Shown here piece after piece: positions 25,622 to 33,256 of a stretch of 64,000 nucleotides of DNA (its first letter is position 1; each line of letters starts with the position of its first letter). Under the pieces are notes generated by a model. It searched no databases, was not told where the DNA came from, and worked only from the letters and a program-made list of their open reading frames with translations. The DNA lies in NCBI GenBank assembly GCA_942493245.1, contig OW818685.1, positions 3,038,001-3,102,000 on the forward strand, written 5' to 3'. The position numbers and the translations under genes were made by a program. The stretch comes from DAOPYU01 sp942493245. Lineage in GTDB: Bacteria > Sumerlaeota > Sumerlaeia > UBA8349.

Positions 25622-27400
25622 ATGCCGTTTAGCCACTCCCCCCTCCGGACACCCGTGTTGTTTTCCCTCCTCCTCACGACCGTCCTCCTTTCATATCCCA
25701 GTTTCTCCCCCCGGGCTGCGGACGCGCCCGCCCCTCCCCGCGACCGCATGAGCGACACCTGGGTGGCGATGGACGGACTGGGACGCCAACTGCCCGGCAA
25801 TGCCGAGTGCGGCGCCCCGCGCGAGGGGAAAATCGTGGCGATGTTCTACTTCCTCTGGCTGCAACCCTCCATGCCGGACGGACCTTACGATATTTCCAAA
25901 ATTCTGAAAGAAAACCCCGCCAACCCGCAGTGGGCCAAACCCGGCGCTTTCCACCACTGGGGCGAGCCGGAAGACGGCTACTACGTCTCGGACGACCCCT
26001 ACATGATCCGCAAGCACTGCAACCTGCTCGTCAACGCCGGGGTGGACGTCATCGTCTTCGACGTCACGAACGGTCCGACCTACCCGGAAAGTTACCTGCG
26101 CCTGTGCGAGACCTTTCAGGCCATCCGGGCCGAGGGAGAACGCACCCCGCAGATCAGTTTCATCACCAACACGAACCATACGGCGGTCGTCCAGGAACTC
26201 TACAACAGCTTCTACGCGAAAAACCTCTACCCCGACCTCTGGTTCCGCTGGGAGGGGAAACCCCTGCTCATGGCCTCCCCCGAGGGGCACAGCCCGGAAA
26301 TCGCCAACTTTTTCACCTTCCGCCGCTCCTGGGCCTGGACCAAAGGCCAGGAGTGGTTCGCCGACGGGCGCGACAAGTGGCCCTGGGTGGACCATTACCC
26401 CCAGCAACCCGGATGGCACGAAAATCCCCAGAAACCGGAAGAGATCAGCGTTGCCGTCGCCCAGCACCCGGTCAGCAACATCGGACGCAGTTTCCAGAAC
26501 GGGAAACAACCCGCGCCCGATCAGGAACGCACCGCCGAGGGGCTCTGCTTCCAGGAACAGTGGAACCGCGCCCTCGAAGTCAACCCCGCCGTGGCGTTCG
26601 TCACCGGATGGAACGAATGGATCGCCCAGCGGTTTGTCAGTGACGGTCACGGCCAGATGCTCGGGAAAAAGATTGAAAAAGGACAGACCTTTTTCGTGGA
26701 CCAGTACAGTCAGGAGTTCTCGCGCGACATCGAGCCGATGAAAGGGGGACATGGGGACAATTATTACTACCAGCTGGTCGCCAACATCCGCCGATTCAAG
26801 GGCGCCCGCCCCCTCCCCCCGGCCAGCGCGCCCAAAACCATCGCCGTGGATGGCCAGTTCAACGACTGGGCCGACGTGGCGCCCGAATTCCAGGACGCCA
26901 TCGGCGACACGGCCCACCGTGACCACAAAGGCTACGGCGCCATCGCCCGCTACACCGACACCACCGGACGCAACGACCTCCTCACCCTCAAGGTCGCCCG
27001 CGACGCCGAAAACTTCTACTTCTACGCCCGCACCCGCGAACCCCTCACTTCCTGGAAGGACCCCAACTGGATGCTTCTCTACCTCGACGTGGACGCCAAC
27101 CCGAAAACCGGCGGCTGGAACGGCTACGAGTTCCTGGCCAACACCGCCCCCACGGCGCCCAACCGTTCCAGCGTTCAGAAAATCGGCCAGGGCGGGGTGG
27201 GAGAAATCACGTTCCAGGCCGCGGGGAACGAACTCGAACTCGCCATCCCCCGAAAACTCCTCGGGCTGGAAAACCGGGAAAAAGGGACACTCGACTTCCA
27301 CTGGACCGACAACGCGCAACCCCTCGGCGACCTCACCGAGTTCGCCCTCCACGGCGACAGCGCCCCCGACCGCCGGTTCAATTATCGGTATGTTTTCTGA
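25622..27400 (+). CDS. Secreted GH71/GH99-like glycosidase with C-terminal CBM9/DOMON-like domain
   Basis: A 592-residue exported protein with a signal peptide (VLFSLLLTTVLLSYPSFSPRA). The TIM-barrel domain (about residues 60-400) carries VAMFYFLWLQP, a KHCNLLVNAGVDVIVFDVTNGPTYP block near residue 140, and GWNEWIAQRF near residue 335. Those are features of the GH71/GH99-like superfamily (alpha-1,3-glucanase and endo-alpha-mannosidase relatives), with the WNEW Glu a plausible catalytic residue. The C-terminal part from about residue 415 starts IAVDGQFNDWADV and has the beta-sandwich look of CBM9/DOMON domains, which bind sugar. It may degrade an extracellular alpha-glycan; substrate is not inferable. 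It stands alone on the plus strand. Confidence 0.72.
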   Translation: MPFSHSPLRTPVLFSLLLTTVLLSYPSFSPRAADAPAPPRDRMSDTWVAMDGLGRQLPGNAECGAPREGKIVAMFYFLWLQPSMPDGPYDISKILKENPANPQWAKPGAFHHWGEPEDGYYVSDDPYMIRKHCNLLVNAGVDVIVFDVTNGPTYPESYLRLCETFQAIRAEGERTPQISFITNTNHTAVVQELYNSFYAKNLYPDLWFRWEGKPLLMASPEGHSPEIANFFTFRRSWAWTKGQEWFADGRDKWPWVDHYPQQPGWHENPQKPEEISVAVAQHPVSNIGRSFQNGKQPAPDQERTAEGLCFQEQWNRALEVNPAVAFVTGWNEWIAQRFVSDGHGQMLGKKIEKGQTFFVDQYSQEFSRDIEPMKGGHGDNYYYQLVANIRRFKGARPLPPASAPKTIAVDGQFNDWADVAPEFQDAIGDTAHRDHKGYGAIARYTDTTGRNDLLTLKVARDAENFYFYARTREPLTSWKDPNWMLLYLDVDANPKTGGWNGYEFLANTAPTAPNRSSVQKIGQGGVGEITFQAAGNELELAIPRKLLGLENREKGTLDFHWTDNAQPLGDLTEFALHGDSAPDRRFNYRYVF

Positions 27401-27418
27401 AATCTATCCGCGCTGATT

Positions 27419-27991
27419 TCAAACTGGTTGACGGGAAGCCAATGAAATAAAAACCATAGTACCAAAGATAAGTAACAGGATTGAGAGAATCAGGCACATC
27501 TTCTTAATACGACCACACTGTGTCTGGAAACTTTTCGATATTCTACGATAACAGTGTATTGCGCTTGTCATATACAAAAAATACCCTGAGAACATCATCC
27601 CCAGTGCTGTTTTCAGAAAAAGATCCTGTTCTGGAGATAAGGGAGGAACCGTGAACCCGGAGGAAGTTTTATACCCGTAAGATGAAACCATGTGGTAGGC
27701 AATAAATACTCCTGGAATAGCCGCAAGGAAAAATCCAACAACAAGGAACCCAAGATAAAGCCTGAAAAGTCTGAAATATTCAGCAGGTTTGGATGCATAT
27801 GCCTTCATCGCCGACTGGCGATAATATTCAACAGGATTGGATAGATAAGCCTTCATCGCCGACAAGCGACAACTTACTGGACTCCTTCTTCGCAAGTTCG
27901 GATCATCGATCTTTATCAGACTCCCTGGGCACAGGAAACAGAATACATTTTTTTTAGGCTCTTGTGGTTCTTCCTGGGTCTTTCCGTTCAT
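27419..27991 (-). CDS. Low-GC membrane protein with repeated motif, unknown
   Basis: I do not recognise this 190-residue protein. It has three transmembrane segments (LYLGFLVVGFFLAAIPGVF near residue 85, LGMMFSGYFLYMTSAI near residue 130 and MCLILSILLLIFGTMVFISLA at the C terminus). Before the first lies a near-duplicate unit, MKAYLSNPVEYYRQSA then MKAYASKPAEYFR, at about residues 46-75. A Cys pair (CFLC) near residue 18 is notable. Composition is visibly more AT-rich than the flanking genes, a sign of recent acquisition. I chose the ATG at 27991 because an AGGAAGAG site lies 7 bp upstream. It ends 19 bp from the glycosidase gene, convergent. Confidence 0.6.
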   Translation of the reverse strand: MNGKTQEEPQEPKKNVFCFLCPGSLIKIDDPNLRRRSPVSCRLSAMKAYLSNPVEYYRQSAMKAYASKPAEYFRLFRLYLGFLVVGFFLAAIPGVFIAYHMVSSYGYKTSSGFTVPPLSPEQDLFLKTALGMMFSGYFLYMTSAIHCYRRISKSFQTQCGRIKKMCLILSILLLIFGTMVFISLASRQPV

Positions 27992-28214
27992 AGATACTCT
28001 TCCTGAAGCGCCTACGTTTTTAGCCACTGAAATGGCTTGTTCCAGTTAAGTCCAACCGCTTTTCGACTTGGATGACCGGTGATTCTCTCGGTTTTTTTTG
28101 CCCGTAATAGAAAGACGGCTGGTCGTTGACCAACTGAATTCTGCCTAATTTCTTCTGCTTCCTGCAAGGAGAACTGTCCAGAGTTCACCAGATTTCAGAT
28201 TTTCTATACAGAAA

Positions 28215-28286
28215 ACCACAAAGGCACCAAGACACCAAGGCGGGAATCGGGATCTTCTTTGTGCCTTGGTGTCTTGGTGGTATTTT
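28215..28286. repeat. Intergenic inverted repeat C
   Basis: Left arm about 28215-28242 and right arm about 28257-28286 are imperfect complements built of the phrase CACCAAGACACCAAGG and a neighbouring CACAAAG. The loop is about 15 nt. It belongs to the same class as elements A, B, D and E. Confidence 0.65.
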
Positions 28287-28380
28287 CGGTAAAATGTTCT
28301 TCGATAATATCTTTGACGCCAGGAAAACGGAAATACCTCACGCCTATTTGCTTTGACCCCACCCCAAGGCGGCTGGTATG

Positions 28381-28424
28381 GTGTTGTGCGTGTTTTCGAG
28401 TCCGCTTGAAGACACGCGCAACAC
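28381..28424 (+). promoter_or_regulatory. Long hairpin immediately upstream of recR
   Basis: Left arm 28381-28397 (GTGTTGTGCGTGTTTTC) pairs with 28408-28424 (GAAGACACGCGCAACAC) over 17 positions with two G-T wobbles and a 10-nt loop. The recR ATG at 28447 and its AAAGGA site lie just after it. It could control recR translation or terminate an upstream transcript; which is unknown. Confidence 0.55.
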
Positions 28425-28446
28425 TCTGGAAAGGATTCTCCAGTTC

Positions 28447-29052
28447 ATGGCCAAACCGATGCCGCCGTCCCTCGAAGCGCTGGTGACCCACCTGACGAAA
28501 CTGCCGACCATCGGCCGGAAAAGCGCCGAGCGGTTGGCGTTTCACCTGATCCAGGCGCCGTCCGAACAGTCGCAGGAACTGGCCAACGCCCTCCTCCAGG
28601 CCCGCGAGCGCCTGCACCCCTGTCCCAACTGCTTCCAGATCACGGAAGAAGACCCCTGCCCGGTCTGCCGGGACCCGGAACGCGACCACCGGCTCCTGTG
28701 CGTGGTGGAAAACTTCATGGACGCCGTGGCGCTCGAAACCGCAGGCGGGTTCCGGGGACGGTACCACGTGCTGGGCGGCTGCCTCAGCCCACTCCGAGGG
28801 ATCACGACGCAGGACCTGACCATCGCTGCGCTCGACGCCCGCATCGAGCGGGAACAGATCGAAGAGATCATTCTGGCGATGAACCCGAGCGTGGACGGTG
28901 AAGCGACCGCGCTCTACCTCACCAGCCGTTACAAGGCGCGCGGCCTGCGGCTCTCGCGCATCGCGCTCGGGTTGCCGATGGGCGGCGACCTCGAACACGC
29001 CGACACGCAAACCCTGCAACACGCCCTTCAGGGACGGACTCAACTTTCCTGA
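28447..29052 (+). CDS. recR: Recombination protein RecR
   Basis: Works with RecF and RecO to load RecA at gaps. 201 aa, standard length. The N-terminal helix-hairpin-helix region includes TKLPTIGRKSAERLAFHL near residue 17. The zinc finger is CPNCFQITEEDPCPVC near residue 58, and the Toprim domain follows with LCVVENFMDAVALE near residue 80 and a GRYHVLGGCLSPLRGI block near residue 100. The start at 28447 gives the normal N terminus; an in-frame upstream extension of 23 codons overlaps a strong hairpin. It is not next to dnaX or the YbaB gene, its usual companions, and is followed by an IS element 30 bp after its stop. Confidence 0.94.
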   Translation: MAKPMPPSLEALVTHLTKLPTIGRKSAERLAFHLIQAPSEQSQELANALLQARERLHPCPNCFQITEEDPCPVCRDPERDHRLLCVVENFMDAVALETAGGFRGRYHVLGGCLSPLRGITTQDLTIAALDARIEREQIEEIILAMNPSVDGEATALYLTSRYKARGLRLSRIALGLPMGGDLEHADTQTLQHALQGRTQLS

Positions 29053-29077
29053 TACTGAAGCGCATTCAAAACAATAC

Positions 29078-29081
29078 AGAA
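29078..29081. repeat. Left target-site duplicate of the IS element
   Basis: AGAA at 29078-29081 abuts the left terminal inverted repeat and recurs at 30481-30484 right after the other end. Confidence 0.55.
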
Positions 29082-30480
29082 GAGCCTCTTGCAAAAGTAT
29101 TGGGCAAAACGGCGAAAAAGCGGGGCTAATCGTTTCGGGGAGATGATTTCTGAGCGAGAACGCCTGTTCGCTTGCTCTTTACCGCCAAAATCGCCCTTTT
29201 TCGCTGGGGACGGGGCGTGCGATTGCCACTCGGCGGTTTCGCCGTTGATTTTCTCCCTTCCATTTCGATTCGCCCCGGGCCGCTCATCTCAGCAACGCGA
29301 AAATTTGACGGGCCGTCATCGCCACGATCCCGAACATCAGGTGGCACATCACCTTGGCCGCCCCGCGCACCCGCACGAACCGTCCCCCGTAGTTGTCCTT
29401 GATGTTGCTCATCACCCGTTCCGCCGCGCTGCGCTCGCGGTAGCGGACCGCCCGATGCGAATCCATCGGCAACTTCTCGCCGCGGCGCGGATTTTGATCG
29501 ATGATCGGCACGTGCCCCAGCCCCTCGCTGAACGCTTTGATTTCGGGCGCGTCGTAGGCCGAGTCCATCAGGTCGTAGAGGTTGGTCAGGCGCTGGCCGG
29601 TCATCTGCGCCAGCGGGATTGCCGCCTGCGAATCGTGCAGCGAGGCGCTCGTCAGAATCGTGCTGACCGGGATGTCGCCGTCGATGCAATCGACGTGCAG
29701 TTTGTAGCCGATCCACGATTTCTTGAAGCCCTTGCTGTCTTTTTTCGAGCCCCGGTCGCAAGCGGTCGGCAGATCCTGGAGGTTTTCTTCGAGCGAGTGC
29801 CGGCCCTGTTGTTCCAGACGGCGCGGCGGCTTGGGCGCCCGCTCCTCGCCTTTCTTCGGACGCCCGCGCCGGGCTTTGGACTTCTGCGGCGCAGACTCTT
29901 TGCGGGCCGCCTTCTCGCGCCCCTGGATCGGCGTGGAGTCTCGGCTGGTATGACCTGCCAACTTCGGCCCGCAGCACTTTTTGACCATCGCTTCGTGAAT
30001 CGCCTGCGGCAGAGCGGTGCGGGCGAATTCGTCGAAGGCGCGCGAGAAGGTCGCTTCGCTGGGCAAGTCGGCCCGCGTTTCCCAGCCGCACAGACGCCGC
30101 AACGGGGCGTCAGCGCCGAGCAGATCAAGCAGCGCGCGGGTGGTCGGGCAATTCCAGACGGCCTTGGCCAGAAACGCCAGGACGAGAGGCTGGCGTCCGT
30201 GGCGCGGGCGCCCCATCGGCTTGCGACCGAACGGGCTCATGAATTTCTCGATCGAAGCCAACTCGGCCACCTCGATGAGCGTCTTGTGCTTTTCGCAGAG
30301 TTCCCCCAGCGCTTCTTGCTGGAACGGGAAAAGATGTTGTTGTAGGGTAGTGAACAGTGAGGAGAGAAAGTGCATGATCCGCCATCCCTTTCGGGGTTTG
30401 TTAAGCAAGCGTATGATGCCTTTTTCTCCTCACTTTTTCACCTGAAAATCGAACGACTCAACGACTTTTGCAAGAGGCTC
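29082..30480 (-). mobile_element. Complete IS4/IS5-superfamily insertion sequence
   Basis: A 1,399-bp element bounded by perfect 17-bp terminal inverted repeats, GAGCCTCTTGCAAAAGT at 29082-29098 and its complement at 30464-30480, and by AGAA direct repeats on both sides. It carries one intact transposase gene on the minus strand. It lies 30 bp after recR and about 13 bp before palindrome D. The family is assigned from the transposase and the GAG-ending repeats. It appears structurally complete and could be active. Confidence 0.85.
29284..30375 (-). CDS. DDE transposase of the insertion sequence (IS4/IS5 superfamily)
   Basis: A 363-residue transposase that cuts and joins the ends of its own element. 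An N-terminal DUF772-like region (about residues 45-130, with GRPRHGRQPLVLAFLAKAVW and LPSEATFSRAFDEFA) is followed by the DDE catalytic core. The acidic residues are visible in HTSRDSTPIQG (first Asp), YDLMDSAYDAPEIKAF (second Asp) and YRERSAAERVMSNIKDNYGGR (Glu), the last in the usual Y-REK-like motif. A basic RGRPKKGEERAPKPPRR insertion sits between the first two. I use the ATG at 30375, preceded by AAAGGG; a TTG 11 codons earlier is possible. No frameshift or stop is present. Confidence 0.88.
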   Translation of the reverse strand: MHFLSSLFTTLQQHLFPFQQEALGELCEKHKTLIEVAELASIEKFMSPFGRKPMGRPRHGRQPLVLAFLAKAVWNCPTTRALLDLLGADAPLRRLCGWETRADLPSEATFSRAFDEFARTALPQAIHEAMVKKCCGPKLAGHTSRDSTPIQGREKAARKESAPQKSKARRGRPKKGEERAPKPPRRLEQQGRHSLEENLQDLPTACDRGSKKDSKGFKKSWIGYKLHVDCIDGDIPVSTILTSASLHDSQAAIPLAQMTGQRLTNLYDLMDSAYDAPEIKAFSEGLGHVPIIDQNPRRGEKLPMDSHRAVRYRERSAAERVMSNIKDNYGGRFVRVRGAAKVMCHLMFGIVAMTARQIFALLR

Positions 30481-30484
30481 AGAA
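30481..30484. repeat. Right target-site duplicate of the IS element
   Basis: AGAA at 30481-30484, immediately after the right terminal inverted repeat, matches the tetranucleotide at 29078-29081. Confidence 0.55.
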
Positions 30485-30493
30485 GAAATAATA

Positions 30494-30563
30494 GACGGGA
30501 TAACAGGATTTACAGGATAGGTCTCTCCCGACAGACATATCCTGTAAATCCTGTTATCCCGTC
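30494..30563. repeat. Intergenic perfect palindrome D
   Basis: Two 26-bp arms (30494-30519 and 30538-30563) are exactly complementary, separated by an 18-nt loop, and the match extends imperfectly outwards. The core phrase is GGGATAACAGGATTTACAGG. It begins 13 bp from the IS target site and would form a very stable hairpin. Confidence 0.85.
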
Positions 30564-30639
30564 CCTTCTGTTATTTTCCAACCACTCTTTCTCCCAGACA
30601 TCAAGGTATACGGTCTCCTTATCCGGATCCGGGAAAAAA

Positions 30640-30742
30640 CTTCGTGTCTTCGTGACTTCGTGTGAAATGCGGTTCAACACCTCACGCCCAGGTCCAAAGA
30701 ACCGCCTGAAAAGAAATCACACGAAGGCACAAAGTCACCAAG
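30640..30742. repeat. Intergenic inverted repeat E
   Basis: Left arm 30640-30665 (a phrase around TTCGTGTCTTCGTGACTT) and right arm 30717-30742 are imperfect complements with a 51-bp spacer. It lies just before the 3' end of the GT4 gene at 30800. Confidence 0.65.
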
Positions 30743-30799
30743 AACTGCTTTCCCTCCAGCTGGAAAATGGGGAAAACGTCGAAAATTGTCAGAAAACGC

Positions 30800-32068
30800 T
30801 CAGGAAGCCCCCTCCCGCCGCGCCAGCAGTTCCTCGTAGAATGCCAGCAGCCTCGGGAAAACCGTCTCGTTGCAACAGTGTTCATAGGCGAATTGCGATA
30901 CCTGCGCGGACAGGCGGCGGCGTTCGCCCGGGCGGTCCAGGAGGGTCTCCATCGCCTCGACCAGCGCGTTCGCGTCCCCCATCGGGTAGGTCAGGCAATT
31001 CTCGCCCGGACGCAACACGTCGTGCGTCCCGCCTGTCAATGTCCCGATCACCGGCAGGCCGCAGGCAAACGCCTCGACGATCGTGCCCGGCAGTCCCTCG
31101 TGGACCTCGGAGGTGAAGAGAAAGACATCGTGCGCACGATAGACGGCGGGCATCTGGTTATAGGACAACGACCCCAGGTACCGGACCCGTCCACTCCAGG
31201 AAGCCTGGGCCAAACGCGGCTCCAAGACGCCGGTCCGCGTTTCCTCGTCCACAATCCCGCAGAAATCCAGAGTCCAGTCTTCCTGCGGCCGCTTTTCATA
31301 CAACCGGTCGAGCGCGTCCAGAGTCGTCAGCAATCCCTTGCCCGCGCACAACCGCCCCGCCCAGAGGAACCGAACCGGATGGTTCTCTTCGGCCTCTTCA
31401 TACGAGGGGCCGTTTTCCCTCTCATCAAAAACCGCCGGGTCGTAGGTGATGTAGGACACAATCTGACGCGGGAAAACCAGACCGTGCTTGCGACACAGGT
31501 CCCCCAGGGCCTGCGAAACCAATACGCCATTCTCGGGCCGCCAGGCGCTCACGTCCTCCGTAAAAAACCAGCGATAGATCCCGCGCAACAGGGGTTTCAC
31601 GATCCGTCCCCAAAACGACGAAGCGGGCCGGGCCCAGAATTGGGGCAACCCATTGGCCGTGCGAAATTCCGCGCCCCACTCGTCCATCAGGTGGTACACC
31701 AGCACACTCCCGCGCAACCGCTGCGCTTCGAGCACGATACCGGACGCCAGTTTCCGCATGTTCCACAGGACCACCACCTCCGGTTCGAAATCCCGCACGT
31801 GACGGCGGAAAATCCGCACATCGCGCCACTCGCGTGCCCAATACCCGACATCCGTCACATCGGTCCAATACCGCAGCGTCAGATCGCGGCACACCTCGAG
31901 GCCGGGCGCGTCCAGTTCGGCGCGTCCCGGTCCCAGGGAGAAATCCCCCGTCAACACGCGCACCCCATGTCCGGCGCGCGCCATCCATTCGGCCACACGG
32001 CCGCAATGCAGTTCATAACCTCCGACATAATGGGGGGGAAAATAGTTTGTGACGAACAGGATCTTCAT
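30800..32068 (-). CDS. Glycosyltransferase family 4 protein
   Basis: A second GT-B glycosyltransferase, 422 aa. The N terminus MKILFVTNYFPPHYVGGYELH contains the glycine-rich GGYE loop typical of GT4. The hinge has PVRFLWAGRLCAGKGL near residue 230, and the donor-binding EX7E motif is in HEGLPGTIVEAFACGLPVIGT near residue 335, followed by GGTHDVL. A conserved-looking WGPxH-free acceptor half (residues 60-200) is rich in Trp and Arg. It may act in LPS core, O-antigen or other glycan synthesis; the acceptor is not identifiable. SixA lies 83 bp upstream on the same strand and may be co-transcribed. Confidence 0.85.
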   Translation of the reverse strand: MKILFVTNYFPPHYVGGYELHCGRVAEWMARAGHGVRVLTGDFSLGPGRAELDAPGLEVCRDLTLRYWTDVTDVGYWAREWRDVRIFRRHVRDFEPEVVVLWNMRKLASGIVLEAQRLRGSVLVYHLMDEWGAEFRTANGLPQFWARPASSFWGRIVKPLLRGIYRWFFTEDVSAWRPENGVLVSQALGDLCRKHGLVFPRQIVSYITYDPAVFDERENGPSYEEAEENHPVRFLWAGRLCAGKGLLTTLDALDRLYEKRPQEDWTLDFCGIVDEETRTGVLEPRLAQASWSGRVRYLGSLSYNQMPAVYRAHDVFLFTSEVHEGLPGTIVEAFACGLPVIGTLTGGTHDVLRPGENCLTYPMGDANALVEAMETLLDRPGERRRLSAQVSQFAYEHCCNETVFPRLLAFYEELLARREGAS

Positions 32069-32151
32069 GGAATCTCAGGGGACAAAGCGTTCCTCCACCA
32101 CACCGGGAGACACCTTGTATTTCTTTCAAAATATGGGGGAATCCAAATGCC

Positions 32152-32637
32152 TCACCAGGCTTCCAGCGGAATCAGCCAGAGCAACGTCCCTTTGCGGGTC
32201 AGGGAGACATCCACCTCGACACAGGCCAGACAGCCGGCGCTCATTCGGGTAAAAGGCCCCTGTTCCGCGGGCGCCACCAGATAGGCGATCAGTTCATCCA
32301 GATTGGGCGCGTGCCCCACCATCAGCACCGCCTGAACATCCATGAGTTGGGGCAACAACCCCGCCAGAACGTCCGGGTCGGATGTTCCATCGAGTTTCGA
32401 TTCCACGATCGGATCTCGATCCACCCCGTAAGACTCCAGGACAATCTCGGCCGTTTGACGCGCGCGCACCAGAGGACTCGATAAAACACGATCCAGAATC
32501 CCCATCGCGTCGCGCATGCGGGGCGCGGCCTGTTCGAGCAATTCCACCGCGGCCGCCGTCAGAGGACGCAAATGGTCCTGATTGTAGAGCAAACTCATGC
32601 TCTCGGCCTTGGCGTGGCGCATCAGATAAAGTCGCAT
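32152..32637 (-). CDS. sixA: SixA-type phosphohistidine phosphatase
   Basis: A 161-residue histidine phosphatase of the phosphoglycerate-mutase superfamily. The catalytic RHA triad is LMRHAKAE near residue 6; the second conserved region is SSPLVRARQTAEIV near residue 56, and VGHAPNLDELI near residue 107 supplies the second catalytic histidine. SixA removes phosphate from histidine phosphotransfer proteins, and in E. coli acts on the nitrogen phosphotransferase system. The start at 32637 gives the usual MRLYLMRHA; the longer frame adds 31 implausible residues. No phosphotransferase genes are nearby. Confidence 0.85.
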   Translation of the reverse strand: MRLYLMRHAKAESMSLLYNQDHLRPLTAAAVELLEQAAPRMRDAMGILDRVLSSPLVRARQTAEIVLESYGVDRDPIVESKLDGTSDPDVLAGLLPQLMDVQAVLMVGHAPNLDELIAYLVAPAEQGPFTRMSAGCLACVEVDVSLTRKGTLLWLIPLEAW

Positions 32638-32997
32638 TGTCCGTTGAAAGCCCCCCTGCTGTTTCCCAAAACCTCGCCGCCGGATCAAAACGCCGTTTTT
32701 CCTGCTTCGCAACCCGGATTCTGAGGTCATTAGACCCCGTTGTCCCTTCAGCCGTCAATCAAAACCCGGAAGAAACGTATAAAATCGTTCTGGCTGCTGA
32801 GATCGGATCCAGATTTTTACCCCAATCGCACAACAACCACGCCGCACATCTCTTCTGAAATCCGACACGCAATGTTCCTAAAACCTGAATTTTGAAAGAT
32901 TGGAGAATCGGAAAAACCCTGTGCGATTTTTGCGTATTTCTGCTTGACTCTGTCCATCAAAAACTCTATCTTTATGCTCCCCTGCGTTAGGGGAGAC
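32638..32997. other. Intergenic interval upstream of tRNA-Ile
   Basis: About 360 bp between the divergent SixA gene and tRNA-Ile. Only the tRNA promoter at 32944-32972 is supported. AT content rises towards the tRNA. Confidence 0.5.
32944..32972 (+). promoter_or_regulatory. Promoter of tRNA-Ile
   Basis: TTGACT (32944-32949), 17-bp spacer, TATCTT (32967-32972), 25 bp upstream of the tRNA 5' end. Good match and position. Confidence 0.65.
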
Positions 32998-33076
32998 GGG
33001 CTTATAGCTCAGCTTTGGTTAGAGCGCGCGCCTGATAAGCGCGAGGTCGGTGGTTCGAGTCCACCTAGGCCCACCA
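32998..33076 (+). tRNA. tRNA-Ile (anticodon GAT)
   Basis: Reads GGGCTTA at the 5' end, pairing with TAGGCCC at 33066-33072; D-arm AGCTCAGCTTTGGTTAGAGC; anticodon stem CGCGC/GCGCG around loop CTGATAA, anticodon GAT; T-arm GGTGG/CCACC with TTCGAGT loop; CCA encoded at 33074-33076. Standard elongator tRNA-Ile. Confidence 0.96.
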
Positions 33077-33092
33077 GTTAAGATCATCAAGA

Positions 33093-33142
33093 AGCGACTC
33101 GTGTCGTCCCCCCCCTTCCAGACGCGAGTCGCTTTTTCTTTT
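33093..33142 (+). terminator. Rho-independent terminator after tRNA-Ile
   Basis: AGCGACTCG (33093-33101) pairs with CGAGTCGCT (33125-33133) and is followed by TTTTTCTTTT. It lies 17 bp after the tRNA and before the 3' end of the Bat operon on the opposite strand. Confidence 0.8.
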
Positions 33143-33256
33143 GTCATAAAGAAAAAACTCCCGCGCCGAGCCAATATGTGGCCGACGCAGGAGTTTGTGC
33201 GACAAGGCAAACGTCCACCCGTCCCCCCAAATACACTCAATCGTTTGAAAAAATAC

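Larger units (their letters stand above)
27992..28446. other. Gene-free interval before recR
   Basis: About 455 bp containing two structured elements annotated separately: inverted repeat C (28215-28286) and a 17-bp-stem hairpin (28381-28424) ending 22 bp before recR. Otherwise AT-rich, with no gene that I can support. Confidence 0.5.

Noticed and set aside
28287..28446. Signal recognition particle RNA near recR
   Set aside because: The hairpin lacks the conserved SRP tetraloop and asymmetric loop motifs.
32998..33076. tRNA-Ile as attachment site of a genomic island
   Set aside because: No integrase gene and no direct repeat of the tRNA 3' end is visible in the window.
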